From positions 62,001 to 126,000 of the forward strand of contig PMUP01000097.1 of NCBI GenBank assembly GCA_003166865.1: DNA of 64,000 nucleotides, written 5' to 3'. The stretch is from Bryobacterales bacterium. Its GTDB lineage: Bacteria; Acidobacteriota; Terriglobia; Bryobacterales; Bryobacteraceae. A model generated the notes under the pieces. It did not search any database and had not been told where the DNA came from. It saw only the letters and a program-made list of their open reading frames with translations. How positions within the stretch are numbered: the stretch's first letter is position 1; every line of letters starts with the position of its first letter. This document shows positions 16,903 through 25,344 of the stretch, piece by piece. Made by a program: the position numbers and the translations under genes.

Positions 16903-19900
16903 TTAGAACAACAGCTTTAGGGCAAACTGGATCTGCCGCGAAGAAGTTGTGGTGTATGTGATCTGCCCGAACGTCGAGTTGGGGATGCCGGTACCGTCCG
17001 GACCCTGCGAGAAGGCGGTGGGGTTAGGCAACCCGAAATTCGGATGGTTGACAATGTTGAAGAACTCGGCGCGGAACTGAAGGCGGTAGTTTTCGTGAAT
17101 CCGAGTGTCCTTCAACAGCGCCATGTCCAGATCTACCAGACCGGGGCCCGACAGATAGTCTCTCTGGAGATTGCCGAGCGTACCTACCGCCGGCACTGTG
17201 AAGGCCGCCGGGTTGGCGTAACCGTTGACGCTGCCGGTAATGGGGTTGCTGCCCGAAACGATGTCGGGCCGCTCTTCGCCGCTATTTCCGTTTCCGGCTT
17301 GATCAAATCCAAGCAGTACGTTCCACGGCGCACCGCTCGAGTACGTAAAGTTGCCGCTCAGTTGCCACCCGCTTACCAGCACGTTGCCTTTAAAGGGAAA
17401 TGAGTAGACGCTGCTGAACTTCACAAATTGCGACCGGTCAAACTGGCAGCGGCCTTCGTCGTAGTTGCCGGCCAGCGGATCGGTCCAGGGCGCACCGCCC
17501 TCGAGGCCGGAGGTGCCGGAGGTGTTGTCTATGCATTTGGACCAGGTGTAGGAAAGCTGGCCTTGTATGTTGTGCGAGAAGCGCCGGTTCAGACCCACCT
17601 GCAGAGAGTTATAGTGCGAATCCCCCACCGGAGCCTCGCTGCTGAGAGAGCCGAGAGCGGGATTCTCACGCGGGTTACTAACGATTGCACCAGTGGGCGA
17701 TAAATGGCCGAAATATGGGACGCCGTCCACGACGTCAGGCACCACGGGATTGATGTCGCGGCCTTCATACAAGTGCAGGCCCCGCGAGCCAACGTAGCCC
17801 ACCGTCAAAGTGGTGTTTTCAAACAATTCGCGCTGGATGTTGATGTTCCACTGGTACATATGCGGCGAATCGTGGATGTTGTAATCGATACCGACGATCT
17901 CGGATGGAATCGAGTAGCCGGTCGAGAAGGCGTTCGGGAACGGAGGAAATATCTCGAAGGCCAGCTCGTACGGCTTATTGAAGTAATAACCGGAAGCGTA
18001 GGTGCGGGCGCGAATGGGATCGTAGAAAATTCCGGCGCCTACGCGAATCGAGGTTTTGTGATCTTTGAACGGGTCAAACGCCAAGCCGAGTCGCGGATCC
18101 CAGTTGTGGGTGGAGGGGTTTGACGCGAAAACGTGCGTAACGGGAACGAAGGTTCCAAACGGAGGATCGATTATGTTATTGAGTGGTTGCTCGTGGGTAG
18201 TAGGATTGGTGATGAACTCATACCGGACACCGATGTTGACCGTCAACCTGGAAGTCGCCTTCCACTCATCCTGAGCGTATCCATCGACCTCAATTTCGCG
18301 GAAGTCGCGAGAGGAGTCCGTATAGGGGGGGATGGGTCCGATAAAGAGGAACGGGTTCCCTTCGAGAAAGTTAGGGATGCTGGTAAAGGTATAAGAGCCG
18401 CCCCACCATCCGTCTTGCGTGAAGTTGCTCTGCACCCGGCTGAATACTCCGCCAAACTTGAAGCTGTGAGACCCCTTGTTCCAGATCAAGTCGTCGGCCA
18501 CCGGGAATTTGTTTTGCACCTGGCTCAGCGGAGCGAAAATGCTGGTGCCGAGCAAGGAAAAGCCCGTGACGCTGACTCCGCCGTTTTGGTGCCCCGTGTA
18601 GAAATTGAGCGCGGGCGTTGGATCTAGATTAACTTGATTGTCGGCCTCTTTGGTTCGCGTGAAGCTGAAGCGCGCCAGGTTCACCACGTTGGGGGAAATT
18701 ATATGGCGCCACTCCACGGTTGCGAAGTGGTTGCCCGTTATGCCCTGTTCCGGCCAGCGGGGCGGTAGTGGTGAACCAAGGAAAGGCAAAACGGTGCTGG
18801 CGCCGTCGTGCACGTAGCGCACAAAGAACGAATTCTTCTCGTCCATCGTGTAATCGATACGAGTCAAAAGGTAATTTTCGTCGCCGGTCTGGCTGGCAAC
18901 CTCCGGCACCTCCAGGATGCCAGTCGGTGATACTGCCGTTGTAGCCGGATAGAGAGCCAAGATCGGCGCCGCCGCTGCACTGACTCCGACGTTCGCCAAT
19001 CCGCCCGCGCATGCAAGATTTGGAGCCAGGCTGCACGGCACCAGCCCCTTAAGCGTATTGGCGTCGGGGATAAACGAGGGGACGGTTGAGCCCTCCGATT
19101 TCCTCAACTCCTCGTCGTTGAAGAAGAAAAACAACTTGTCCTTTTTGATGGGCCCGCCGATGCTGCCGCCAAACTGATTTTGGCGGAAGGCAGGTATGGT
19201 CGAAGGGTCGAAGAAGTTGCGCGCGTCCAGGGCGCTGTTGCGAAAGAATTCGTACGCGGAGCCGTGAAAACTGTTGGTGCCGGATTTGCTGGCTGTATTC
19301 ACCACCGCGCCATTGCCGCCGAATTGAGCGCTGTACGTGTTGGTGAGTACCTCGAATTCGGCGATGGCCTCAATACCGAGGGTAGTGCCCAACACCCCCG
19401 AACCCGACCCGTGGGCCCAAAAACCCTGAATGTCGACGTCGTCCAGAAGATACGCCTGGCCTTCCGCCCTTGCGCCGGAAACGCTGAAGTTAGCCTCCAG
19501 GCCGTACAGCAAGTTCGCGCCCCCGGCTGGGGCTCCCACCCCGTTTCCCGTTGTGATTCCTGGCGCCAGCGCAATGAGATCCGTAAAATTGCGCCCGTTC
19601 AACGGCAGGTCCGCAATTTGTTTCTGTTCGACCACCGAGGACAGCGTAGACGAAACGACGTCCACCTGGGAGGCCTGTGCTTCGACGGTGACCGTTTGCT
19701 GCTGCTGTCCGGGCGAAAGCGCAATGTCGACGACCAACTGGCTGCCGACGATGGTCGTTATGCCCTTACGGATTACGGTCTGAAATCCCGGAGCCGAGGC
19801 CTGCACTTCGTAGCTGCCCACGATCAAATCCACCACCGTGTAGCGGCCCTGCGAATCGGTTGTCACCGTCTGCCTGACGCCAGTGTCGACATTTGTAACT

Positions 19901-20067
19901 TGCACCGACGCGTTGGGCACAACTGCCCCCGATGCATCCGTTACGGTGCCTAACAGCGTCGCGTTTGCTCCCTGTCCATTTACCAGGTTCGGCAGCGCGA
20001 GCAACATGACCGCAAAAAACGCGAAGACGAGGCGAACTCGCCCGCGAAAGCACAACTGCGTCAGCAT
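16903..20067 (-). CDS. Oar-like TonB-dependent receptor
   Basis: An outer-membrane receptor of 1,054 residues starting at ATG 20067 (GGAGG 10 bases before). A signal peptide (LVFAFFAVMLLALPNLVNG) is followed by a carboxypeptidase-regulatory-like domain (about 35-120, LLGTVTDASGAVVPNASVQV). Then come a plug with LPLNGRNFTDLIALAPGI and a barrel ending in the terminal aromatic LKLLF. It is a distant paralog of the receptor at 5479-8697. It points away from the GntR gene, and a TGCATGCA site lies 75 bp upstream, suggesting shared control. The ligand is not determined. An aromatic or lignin fragment is a guess from context. Confidence 0.93.
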   Translation of the reverse strand: MLTQLCFRGRVRLVFAFFAVMLLALPNLVNGQGANATLLGTVTDASGAVVPNASVQVTNVDTGVRQTVTTDSQGRYTVVDLIVGSYEVQASAPGFQTVIRKGITTIVGSQLVVDIALSPGQQQQTVTVEAQASQVDVVSSTLSSVVEQKQIADLPLNGRNFTDLIALAPGITTGNGVGAPAGGANLLYGLEANFSVSGARAEGQAYLLDDVDIQGFWAHGSGSGVLGTTLGIEAIAEFEVLTNTYSAQFGGNGAVVNTASKSGTNSFHGSAYEFFRNSALDARNFFDPSTIPAFRQNQFGGSIGGPIKKDKLFFFFNDEELRKSEGSTVPSFIPDANTLKGLVPCSLAPNLACAGGLANVGVSAAAAPILALYPATTAVSPTGILEVPEVASQTGDENYLLTRIDYTMDEKNSFFVRYVHDGASTVLPFLGSPLPPRWPEQGITGNHFATVEWRHIISPNVVNLARFSFTRTKEADNQVNLDPTPALNFYTGHQNGGVSVTGFSLLGTSIFAPLSQVQNKFPVADDLIWNKGSHSFKFGGVFSRVQSNFTQDGWWGGSYTFTSIPNFLEGNPFLFIGPIPPYTDSSRDFREIEVDGYAQDEWKATSRLTVNIGVRYEFITNPTTHEQPLNNIIDPPFGTFVPVTHVFASNPSTHNWDPRLGLAFDPFKDHKTSIRVGAGIFYDPIRARTYASGYYFNKPYELAFEIFPPFPNAFSTGYSIPSEIVGIDYNIHDSPHMYQWNINIQRELFENTTLTVGYVGSRGLHLYEGRDINPVVPDVVDGVPYFGHLSPTGAIVSNPRENPALGSLSSEAPVGDSHYNSLQVGLNRRFSHNIQGQLSYTWSKCIDNTSGTSGLEGGAPWTDPLAGNYDEGRCQFDRSQFVKFSSVYSFPFKGNVLVSGWQLSGNFTYSSGAPWNVLLGFDQAGNGNSGEERPDIVSGSNPITGSVNGYANPAAFTVPAVGTLGNLQRDYLSGPGLVDLDMALLKDTRIHENYRLQFRAEFFNIVNHPNFGLPNPTAFSQGPDGTGIPNSTFGQITYTTTSSRQIQFALKLLF

Positions 20068-20141
20068 ACTGGGCTAACCTCCGGCTGTTAAAGCGTCACT
20101 TGGTGCAAGAGCGGACCGCGACCCCAACCCATGCGACCGTT

Positions 20142-20149
20142 TGCATGCA
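20142..20149. promoter_or_regulatory. TGCATGCA palindrome upstream of the second TonB receptor
   Basis: A single exact copy in the 180-bp gap between the receptor start (20067) and the GntR gene end (20248). It is the only recognisable element in that gap. Position and sequence match the other five copies in the island. Confidence 0.45.
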
Positions 20150-20247
20150 TACCGAAGGAGTATATCTGTGACAACTGCGTTAGTCGAGGGGTTGAAGCTG
20201 ATATTGCGCATCAGCGTCGCTGATAGCCACCGCTCCGCGAAGCAGCC

Positions 20248-21048
20248 TCAACGCGCCGTGGATGGGCGAACCGACGATGACAACTCGATCAACTTAGCGC
20301 CGGCCATGTCGGGCGGAAGTTCCGAGTTCCGGAGGGCGTCCTCCAGATTCCGCCGCGCCACGCGCGCATGTTCTCGCGTGAGGAGTTCGGCGCGCATCCC
20401 GTCACGATTCGCGATAGCGTCTACGATCTCGCAATGCTGGTCCGCGCAAATCAGGAAAAGCTCCCACAGATCGCTTGAAACGTACTGCCGCTTCAAGAAC
20501 GCGCTAGGAGAGGCAAACGGGAGCGAGCAGGCTTGTTGGATAGCGCGGCGCAACATCCGGCTGCGCGACAAATCGATCAAACCTGAGTGAAAACGCGCAT
20601 TGAGATCGATGTAAAGATTGAACGTCTCCATCGTCAGCTTCTTGTGGCCCCGCACTAGACTCAGGATTTCGTAGCTGGTCGCCTGCAGGGGACTTAGCTC
20701 ACTTATGTGCTTAAATCGCTGAGCCGCGAGTTTCGCCGCTGCGCCTTCCAGCAAGCCACGCAGTTCGATGGCGTCATAGATGTCCTCAGTCGAAAATCTT
20801 TGAACCACGAATCCCCGTGTGGGACGGATCTCGAGAAACCCCTCGTGAGCCAAACGCTCTAGGGCCAGGTGCAGCGGAATACGGGAAACCTTGAGCTCGG
20901 CGGCCAGCGGAACTTCCCGAATGCGCTCGCCAGGCCGGAAGCGGCCTTGTACCAACATTTCGCGAAGCGAGAGGACGGCTCGAGCCGTTTGCGACGACGC
21001 TTTCGACTTAACCCCAGGTGTTTTCGAAGTCTGCTTTATTCGTTGCAT
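20248..21048 (-). CDS. GntR-family regulator, FadR/FCD subfamily
   Basis: A 266-residue regulator starting at ATG 21048 with AGGAG seven bases upstream. The N-terminal winged helix reads LREMLVQGRFRPGERIREV, LAAELKVSRIPLHLALERL, EGFLEIRPTRGFVV. From about 95 an all-helical FCD effector domain follows, with DLNARFHSGLIDLSRSRML and a later CADQHCEIVDAI containing the usual acidic/His metal-binding positions. FCD regulators generally sense organic acids and repress catabolic genes. It is divergent from the secreted protein at 21109, with two TGCATGCA sites between them, which makes autoregulation likely. It is a candidate master regulator of the island (inference). Confidence 0.9.
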   Translation of the reverse strand: MQRIKQTSKTPGVKSKASSQTARAVLSLREMLVQGRFRPGERIREVPLAAELKVSRIPLHLALERLAHEGFLEIRPTRGFVVQRFSTEDIYDAIELRGLLEGAAAKLAAQRFKHISELSPLQATSYEILSLVRGHKKLTMETFNLYIDLNARFHSGLIDLSRSRMLRRAIQQACSLPFASPSAFLKRQYVSSDLWELFLICADQHCEIVDAIANRDGMRAELLTREHARVARRNLEDALRNSELPPDMAGAKLIELSSSVRPSTAR

Positions 21049-21083
21049 TCGGCTGCTCCTTACATTATATTCGTTCGTAGTGA

Positions 21084-21113
21084 TGCATGCATTCAACTCA
21101 CTGATTGCATGCA
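21084..21113. promoter_or_regulatory. Pair of TGCATGCA palindromes, 22 bp apart, in the divergent gntR promoter
   Basis: Exact copies at 21084-21091 and 21106-21113, separated start-to-start by 22 bp exactly as at 13945/13967. They occupy the 60-bp space between the gntR ATG (21048) and the divergent gene. The second copy overlaps the first possible ATG (21109) of that gene. This is the expected position for an autoregulatory operator. Confidence 0.6.
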
Positions 21114-21891
21114 AAAGACCGTTGTGAAACGCATGCATTCTCTCGATGGTAAGACCACTGGCCCGATCGCCTGCCTCATCGCACTCGCTCTCTCGGCTTC
21201 GATCTGGGCCCAGACGCCAAACCCGAATGCAAAGCCCGCGTGGCCGCCTTCCGGCCCCACGCCCCGCACTGCGGACGGCAAGCCGGACCTTTCCGGCGCT
21301 TGGGCGCCGAATGCTATCCGTCAAAATGTCGACTTAATGGCCACCGGAGTCCAAGTCCCTTTTCAGCCCTGGGCCGAGAAAGTATACCAGCAACATAAGG
21401 ACAACATTTCCAAAGACGATCCAGAGGCCCGCTGTCTACCTCCTGGAGTCCCGCGCATGACTACGACTCCCTATCCATTCCGGATCGTGCAGACACCAGG
21501 TCTCACCATCATCGTGTATGAAGGAGGAGCGCATGTGTGGCGGCAGGTCTTCACCGATGGACGCCCACATTCGGAAGATCCGAATCCCTCCTGGCTCGGA
21601 GAATCCATTGGCCATTGGGAAGGCGACACTTTTGTCATCGACACCATTGGACTGAATGGCAAAACCTGGCTCGACGAGGCGGGCTTGCCCACCACCGAAT
21701 CCTTGCACGTCATCGAGCGGTTCCGCCGCCTTGATTTCGGTCACTTGGAGACCGAAAACACAATCGACGACCCTAAGGCATACACCAAGCCGTGGTCGTT
21801 CACCACTCATCCAGTCATGCTGAAGGGTGAATTGATGGAGTACATTTGTCAGGAAAACAACCGCGATGTGGAGCACCTGGTCGGGAAGTAA
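21109..21891 (+). CDS. Secreted PDLxGxW-family protein
   Basis: An exported protein of 252-260 residues. Starts at 21109 or 21133 are both in frame. The second would free the operator that covers the first. A signal peptide ends near SASIWAQ. Family signatures follow: DGKPDLSGAW, CLPPGVPRMTTTPYPFRIVQ, WLGESIGHWEGDTFVIDT, NTIDDPKAYTKPW and the late cysteine in YICQENNRD. It diverges from the GntR gene and so is a likely target of it. Its stop abuts, with no gap, the stop of the convergent gene at 21892. The molecular role is unknown. Confidence 0.8.
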   Translation: MQKTVVKRMHSLDGKTTGPIACLIALALSASIWAQTPNPNAKPAWPPSGPTPRTADGKPDLSGAWAPNAIRQNVDLMATGVQVPFQPWAEKVYQQHKDNISKDDPEARCLPPGVPRMTTTPYPFRIVQTPGLTIIVYEGGAHVWRQVFTDGRPHSEDPNPSWLGESIGHWEGDTFVIDTIGLNGKTWLDEAGLPTTESLHVIERFRRLDFGHLETENTIDDPKAYTKPWSFTTHPVMLKGELMEYICQENNRDVEHLVGK

Positions 21892-22770
21892 CTATTTCCG
21901 AAGCGCAGCCAGCTCTTTCATCTTCCTCTGAAACTCCGGGTACATGGTCTCGGCGCCGCCTAACGTTGCGGCCAGCGGGATTCCGTATTTTGCGGCAAAT
22001 TCCGCGATGAATGGATTTTCATCGGGAAGGTAATTAGGTACCGCGCCGCGCGGCTGGTTCGCAATTTCAACCACGGATTCGCATGGATACAGCCAATTCT
22101 GTCCCTCTTCGCTGATGCGGCGAAAAATTTGCGTTCGCACAAACGGCTCGGTCAAAGTCGCCGGATCGGTTACTTCGCTTACGTGCAACAGATAATCTCC
22201 GTGCCGCATGAAATGCTCTGTCAAGGTTGCCTGATCGCTCTCGGGAAGACCGTTGCGTCTCAAGTAGCCGGCCTTGAGGTGAGTCGTATAGACCGTCAGC
22301 GTGTTGCCTTCCCACTTGCCGGTGGAGAAGCCCATCCAGGTATGCGCGGCGGCCTCGGGAGGATGCGGCCGATCATCCATCCAGATCGTACGATTCTGTT
22401 CGTAGGTGCTGATATACATCCGGATGTCCTCTAGCTTTTGCGACTGACTCTGGCGCTCTTCCCAGATTCGCAGGTTGAGAGGCCCGCCCATTATGTACGG
22501 AGCAACGTGAACCTGGCACTGATGTTCCGGGACAGTAACGCGAGAGGGGCTCCAGGCCAGCCCCAGAGCACGCGCGCCTTTATTGATCGGAACCCCAAGG
22601 AAGTCCGCGATTGCGGGGTTTCCGATACTCTCCTCATGCGGCGCGGGCGACCAGGCGCCGCTGAGGTCGATGCCCGGCTGCGCGTTGAACGAACCGGAAA
22701 ATTGGGCCATCGCACCCGGCGATTGAACCAAGCCCGCAAATATCAAAATCAATAGTGAAGTATGCCTCAT
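21892..22770 (-). CDS. Secreted protein related to the PDLxGxW family
   Basis: A 292-residue exported protein with a clear signal peptide (LLILIFAGLVQSPGAMA). It is a diverged member of the family: GIDLSGAWSPAPHEE replaces the usual opening, and HTWMGFSTGKWEGNTLTVYT matches the core GHWEGDTLVV segment. It has extra C-terminal sequence beyond the usual end (YLPDENPFIAEFAAKYG). It is the last gene of the six-gene minus-strand operon that begins with the PQQ dehydrogenase. The gap to the upstream gene is 10 bp. Function unknown. Confidence 0.75.
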   Translation of the reverse strand: MRHTSLLILIFAGLVQSPGAMAQFSGSFNAQPGIDLSGAWSPAPHEESIGNPAIADFLGVPINKGARALGLAWSPSRVTVPEHQCQVHVAPYIMGGPLNLRIWEERQSQSQKLEDIRMYISTYEQNRTIWMDDRPHPPEAAAHTWMGFSTGKWEGNTLTVYTTHLKAGYLRRNGLPESDQATLTEHFMRHGDYLLHVSEVTDPATLTEPFVRTQIFRRISEEGQNWLYPCESVVEIANQPRGAVPNYLPDENPFIAEFAAKYGIPLAATLGGAETMYPEFQRKMKELAALRK

Positions 22771-22780
22771 GCTGCCGCCC

Positions 22781-23782
22781 TCATCTGCTCGGCGAAGCTT
22801 TCAGGCTTCGATAAATGGCAGCAACAAAATTGTCGGCGGTCCCCGGGCCCTCCTTGGCGCTCCAGCGGGCGTCGTAGTCCTTGGTAAAACCGGCGGTCTT
22901 GATCTGCTCGAGCGTCATACCTTTCTTGATGGCGTTCCGAACGCGATCGCGCACGATGGTTACCATATCGCGGTATTCGACGACATCGAACTCATCGCAG
23001 ATGCGCCCGTGACCTGGAATAATATACGTTCCGCCTTCCTCTTCGTGCTTGGGAATAGCGATATCAATGATGTTATTCAGCGCATCGATCTCGCCTTGAA
23101 TACCGCCGCCGCGTTCCACGTCGATGAACGGATAGCTGACGGTGCTGAAGATATCGCCGGTTGCTACCACGTCGGAGCGGCGAAAGATCACCAGGCTATC
23201 GCCATCGGTATGGGCCGCGGGCTGCCAACGAACTTCCACCGGCTCCTCGTTAAAGAAGACTTCCTTCTGACCGGATACATAGGTGTCCGTGGGCCAAGCT
23301 CCGGCCGGCGCCGCCGCCTTTTGGCCTGTGGGAGCGCTCAGGCGGTCCAGAACATTTTCGTGCGCAATGATCTGTGCTCCCTGCCCGGCATCGGCTATAT
23401 CGCCGGTGACATTTGCGCCGGTGATGGTCACTCCGATTTTGCGCAAAGCTTCGTTCCCGCCCGTCTGATCGGGATGCGCACACGTGTTGATGATGTATTG
23501 CAGGGGCTTGTCCGACAACTTACGAATCGCGGCGATTAGTTTACTGGAGTTTTGCTCCAACCCGGTATTTACCACTAGAACGCCCGTGTCGCCGATCTGG
23601 ACTGCGACGTTCCCTCCCAGTCCGTGAATCATGTAGACGTTGCCCTGAACGTGTATGGTTGTGAGGTCGCCTTCGACACGATAATCGTCCCACGGGAACT
23701 GGTTCTTCTGTGCGAAGACAAGCCCGGCAATCGCGAAGATTCCAATTGTGGCAGCCGCGCTTGCGAATATTAGCTTAGCCAT
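22781..23782 (-). CDS. Metallo-beta-lactamase-fold protein with altered zinc motif
   Basis: A 333-residue protein with an N-terminal signal or anchor (IFASAAATIGIFAIAGLVFA) and an MBL fold. The canonical HxHxDH is replaced by C-A-H-P-D-Q in INTCAHPDQTGGN, so the first His is Cys and the last is Gln. The other ligands look present: His of AAHTDGDS, Asp of VVATGDIFS and His of IIPGHGRICD. It could bind one metal or be a non-hydrolytic relative. It lies between the esterase and the last secreted gene in the operon. A canonical paralog is at 30287-31231. Confidence 0.8.
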   Translation of the reverse strand: MAKLIFASAAATIGIFAIAGLVFAQKNQFPWDDYRVEGDLTTIHVQGNVYMIHGLGGNVAVQIGDTGVLVVNTGLEQNSSKLIAAIRKLSDKPLQYIINTCAHPDQTGGNEALRKIGVTITGANVTGDIADAGQGAQIIAHENVLDRLSAPTGQKAAAPAGAWPTDTYVSGQKEVFFNEEPVEVRWQPAAHTDGDSLVIFRRSDVVATGDIFSTVSYPFIDVERGGGIQGEIDALNNIIDIAIPKHEEEGGTYIIPGHGRICDEFDVVEYRDMVTIVRDRVRNAIKKGMTLEQIKTAGFTKDYDARWSAKEGPGTADNFVAAIYRSLKASPSR

Positions 23783-23809
23783 GGTGAAATTCCGTACCCG
23801 AAGTAGTCC

Positions 23810-25333
23810 CTACTTCTGCGCTGACGTTGAAGTCAGAGTCGTCAGGATTGTCTTGTACTGCTCGTCATACGGGTTCAAGACATCGGGGCCCGGAGAATCG
23901 TTGATCTCACCGAGGATGTGCGGCATGTCGGAAGCCTTGAACGGAGCCCACGCCGGGAGATCCTTACCGTTCGGGTCGCCCGTCTTGGCGAAATTCACCC
24001 AATACGAGGAGACCATTTCCGCCATAGCGCGATCCTTCTCCGACGCTGCGGCCAGCTTGGGCGAACTGGTATCCGGGATGGTGCGGGGCGCGCTGAGAGT
24101 TTCGAATACATAGGGAATCTCAGCGGCATGCGTGGCTTTCAGATTACGGGCGCCAGGATCCACCGGCGGCTCGTGCGTGAAGAAGTACCAATAGGCATGT
24201 TTCCCGATGGCGGTCTGGCGCTCGGCGAACAGCCGCATGGACCACATCAGCGTGTCCCGAAATGCAACCTTACCGCCCATGGCCAAATGCTCGTCCTTGT
24301 TGGAGCCGACGATCATATCCACAGCGTTCTGCCTGCCTTGCGCAAAAGTGATCGATAAATCTTCCGGCACGATCCAGCCGTCGATGATCATGCCCGAGCC
24401 ACGCAGCGTCTTCGCTACGTCCTCGGTGGATCGGGCGCGCAGTTCGGCCAACGGCGGATAGCTTGCTGGAGGAGCGTCGGAGGCGGGAGGAGCAGCGCCG
24501 GGAGGGCCGCCACGGAACGGCCGCGGGGGCTGTTCGGCGCGCGCAAGCGGAACCATGGGAGCCATGCCGAGACCCATCCACGTTCCACTCTCAGAGACGG
24601 CGCGATGGAACAGGCCCTTGGCCACGGGAGATCCAACTAGCGCGGCAACCATGCAAGCGCCGGCCGACTCGCCAAAAATCGTGACGTTATTTGGATCGCC
24701 GCCGAACGCGCGGATGTTGGTCTGTATCCACCGCAGCGTGGCGATGGTATCTCCGAGCGCCTGGTTTCCGGATGCGTTCTTGTCAGATTCCTTGGTCAGC
24801 TCGGGATGCGAGAAAAATCCGAAAGGTCCGAGCCGGTAATTAAACGTGACCAGGACCACGCCCTTGCGCGCCAGCGCTTCTCCATCGTTGTGCGGGCTGG
24901 ATCCCGCGCCTTCTGTGTATGCGCCGCCGTAGATCCACAACATCACCGGCAGCTTCGCGTTCGCGCCCTTTGCCGACGTCCAGACATTCAGGTAGAGGCA
25001 GTCCTCGCTCATCTTGGGTGAATCCGGCAGATCGGTGGCCACGTTGTTCGGGACGCGCTTAGGCGCCGGATTCTGCACACAAACATTTCCGAACGCGTCT
25101 GCTTTACGAACGCCTTTCCAGGGCTCGGCCGGCCGCGGCTGTTTCCAGCGCAGATTGCCCGTCGGTGGCGCGGCAAACGGAATGCCTTTGAAGGCTCGGA
25201 CGCCGGAACCGAGCGTGACACCGGATATCTTGCCGTCGTTGGTCTTGACCGGATCCGAGATCGCGGCTAGCGTTGTCAACGGAGAAAGGGCGGCTAGCGC
25301 CAGCGAGAGTTGGACCGCGATCCGGATTTTCAT
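23810..25333 (-). CDS. Secreted type-B carboxylesterase (para-nitrobenzyl esterase type)
   Basis: A 507-residue carboxylesterase of the alpha/beta-hydrolase fold, exported (signal peptide to about residue 24). The start is ATG 25333 with GGAG upstream. The oxyanion region IYGGAYTEGAG, the nucleophile elbow GESAG (Ser223) and the histidine region ATHAAEIPYVFE are present, as is EDCLYLNVW. A Pro/Ala-rich insertion occurs near residues 250-285. It would hydrolyse carboxylic esters in the periplasm. It lies in the PQQ dehydrogenase operon, so one possibility is that it frees an alcohol for that enzyme (inference). Confidence 0.9.
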   Translation of the reverse strand: MKIRIAVQLSLALAALSPLTTLAAISDPVKTNDGKISGVTLGSGVRAFKGIPFAAPPTGNLRWKQPRPAEPWKGVRKADAFGNVCVQNPAPKRVPNNVATDLPDSPKMSEDCLYLNVWTSAKGANAKLPVMLWIYGGAYTEGAGSSPHNDGEALARKGVVLVTFNYRLGPFGFFSHPELTKESDKNASGNQALGDTIATLRWIQTNIRAFGGDPNNVTIFGESAGACMVAALVGSPVAKGLFHRAVSESGTWMGLGMAPMVPLARAEQPPRPFRGGPPGAAPPASDAPPASYPPLAELRARSTEDVAKTLRGSGMIIDGWIVPEDLSITFAQGRQNAVDMIVGSNKDEHLAMGGKVAFRDTLMWSMRLFAERQTAIGKHAYWYFFTHEPPVDPGARNLKATHAAEIPYVFETLSAPRTIPDTSSPKLAAASEKDRAMAEMVSSYWVNFAKTGDPNGKDLPAWAPFKASDMPHILGEINDSPGPDVLNPYDEQYKTILTTLTSTSAQK

Positions 25334-25344
25334 CAATGTGGCTC

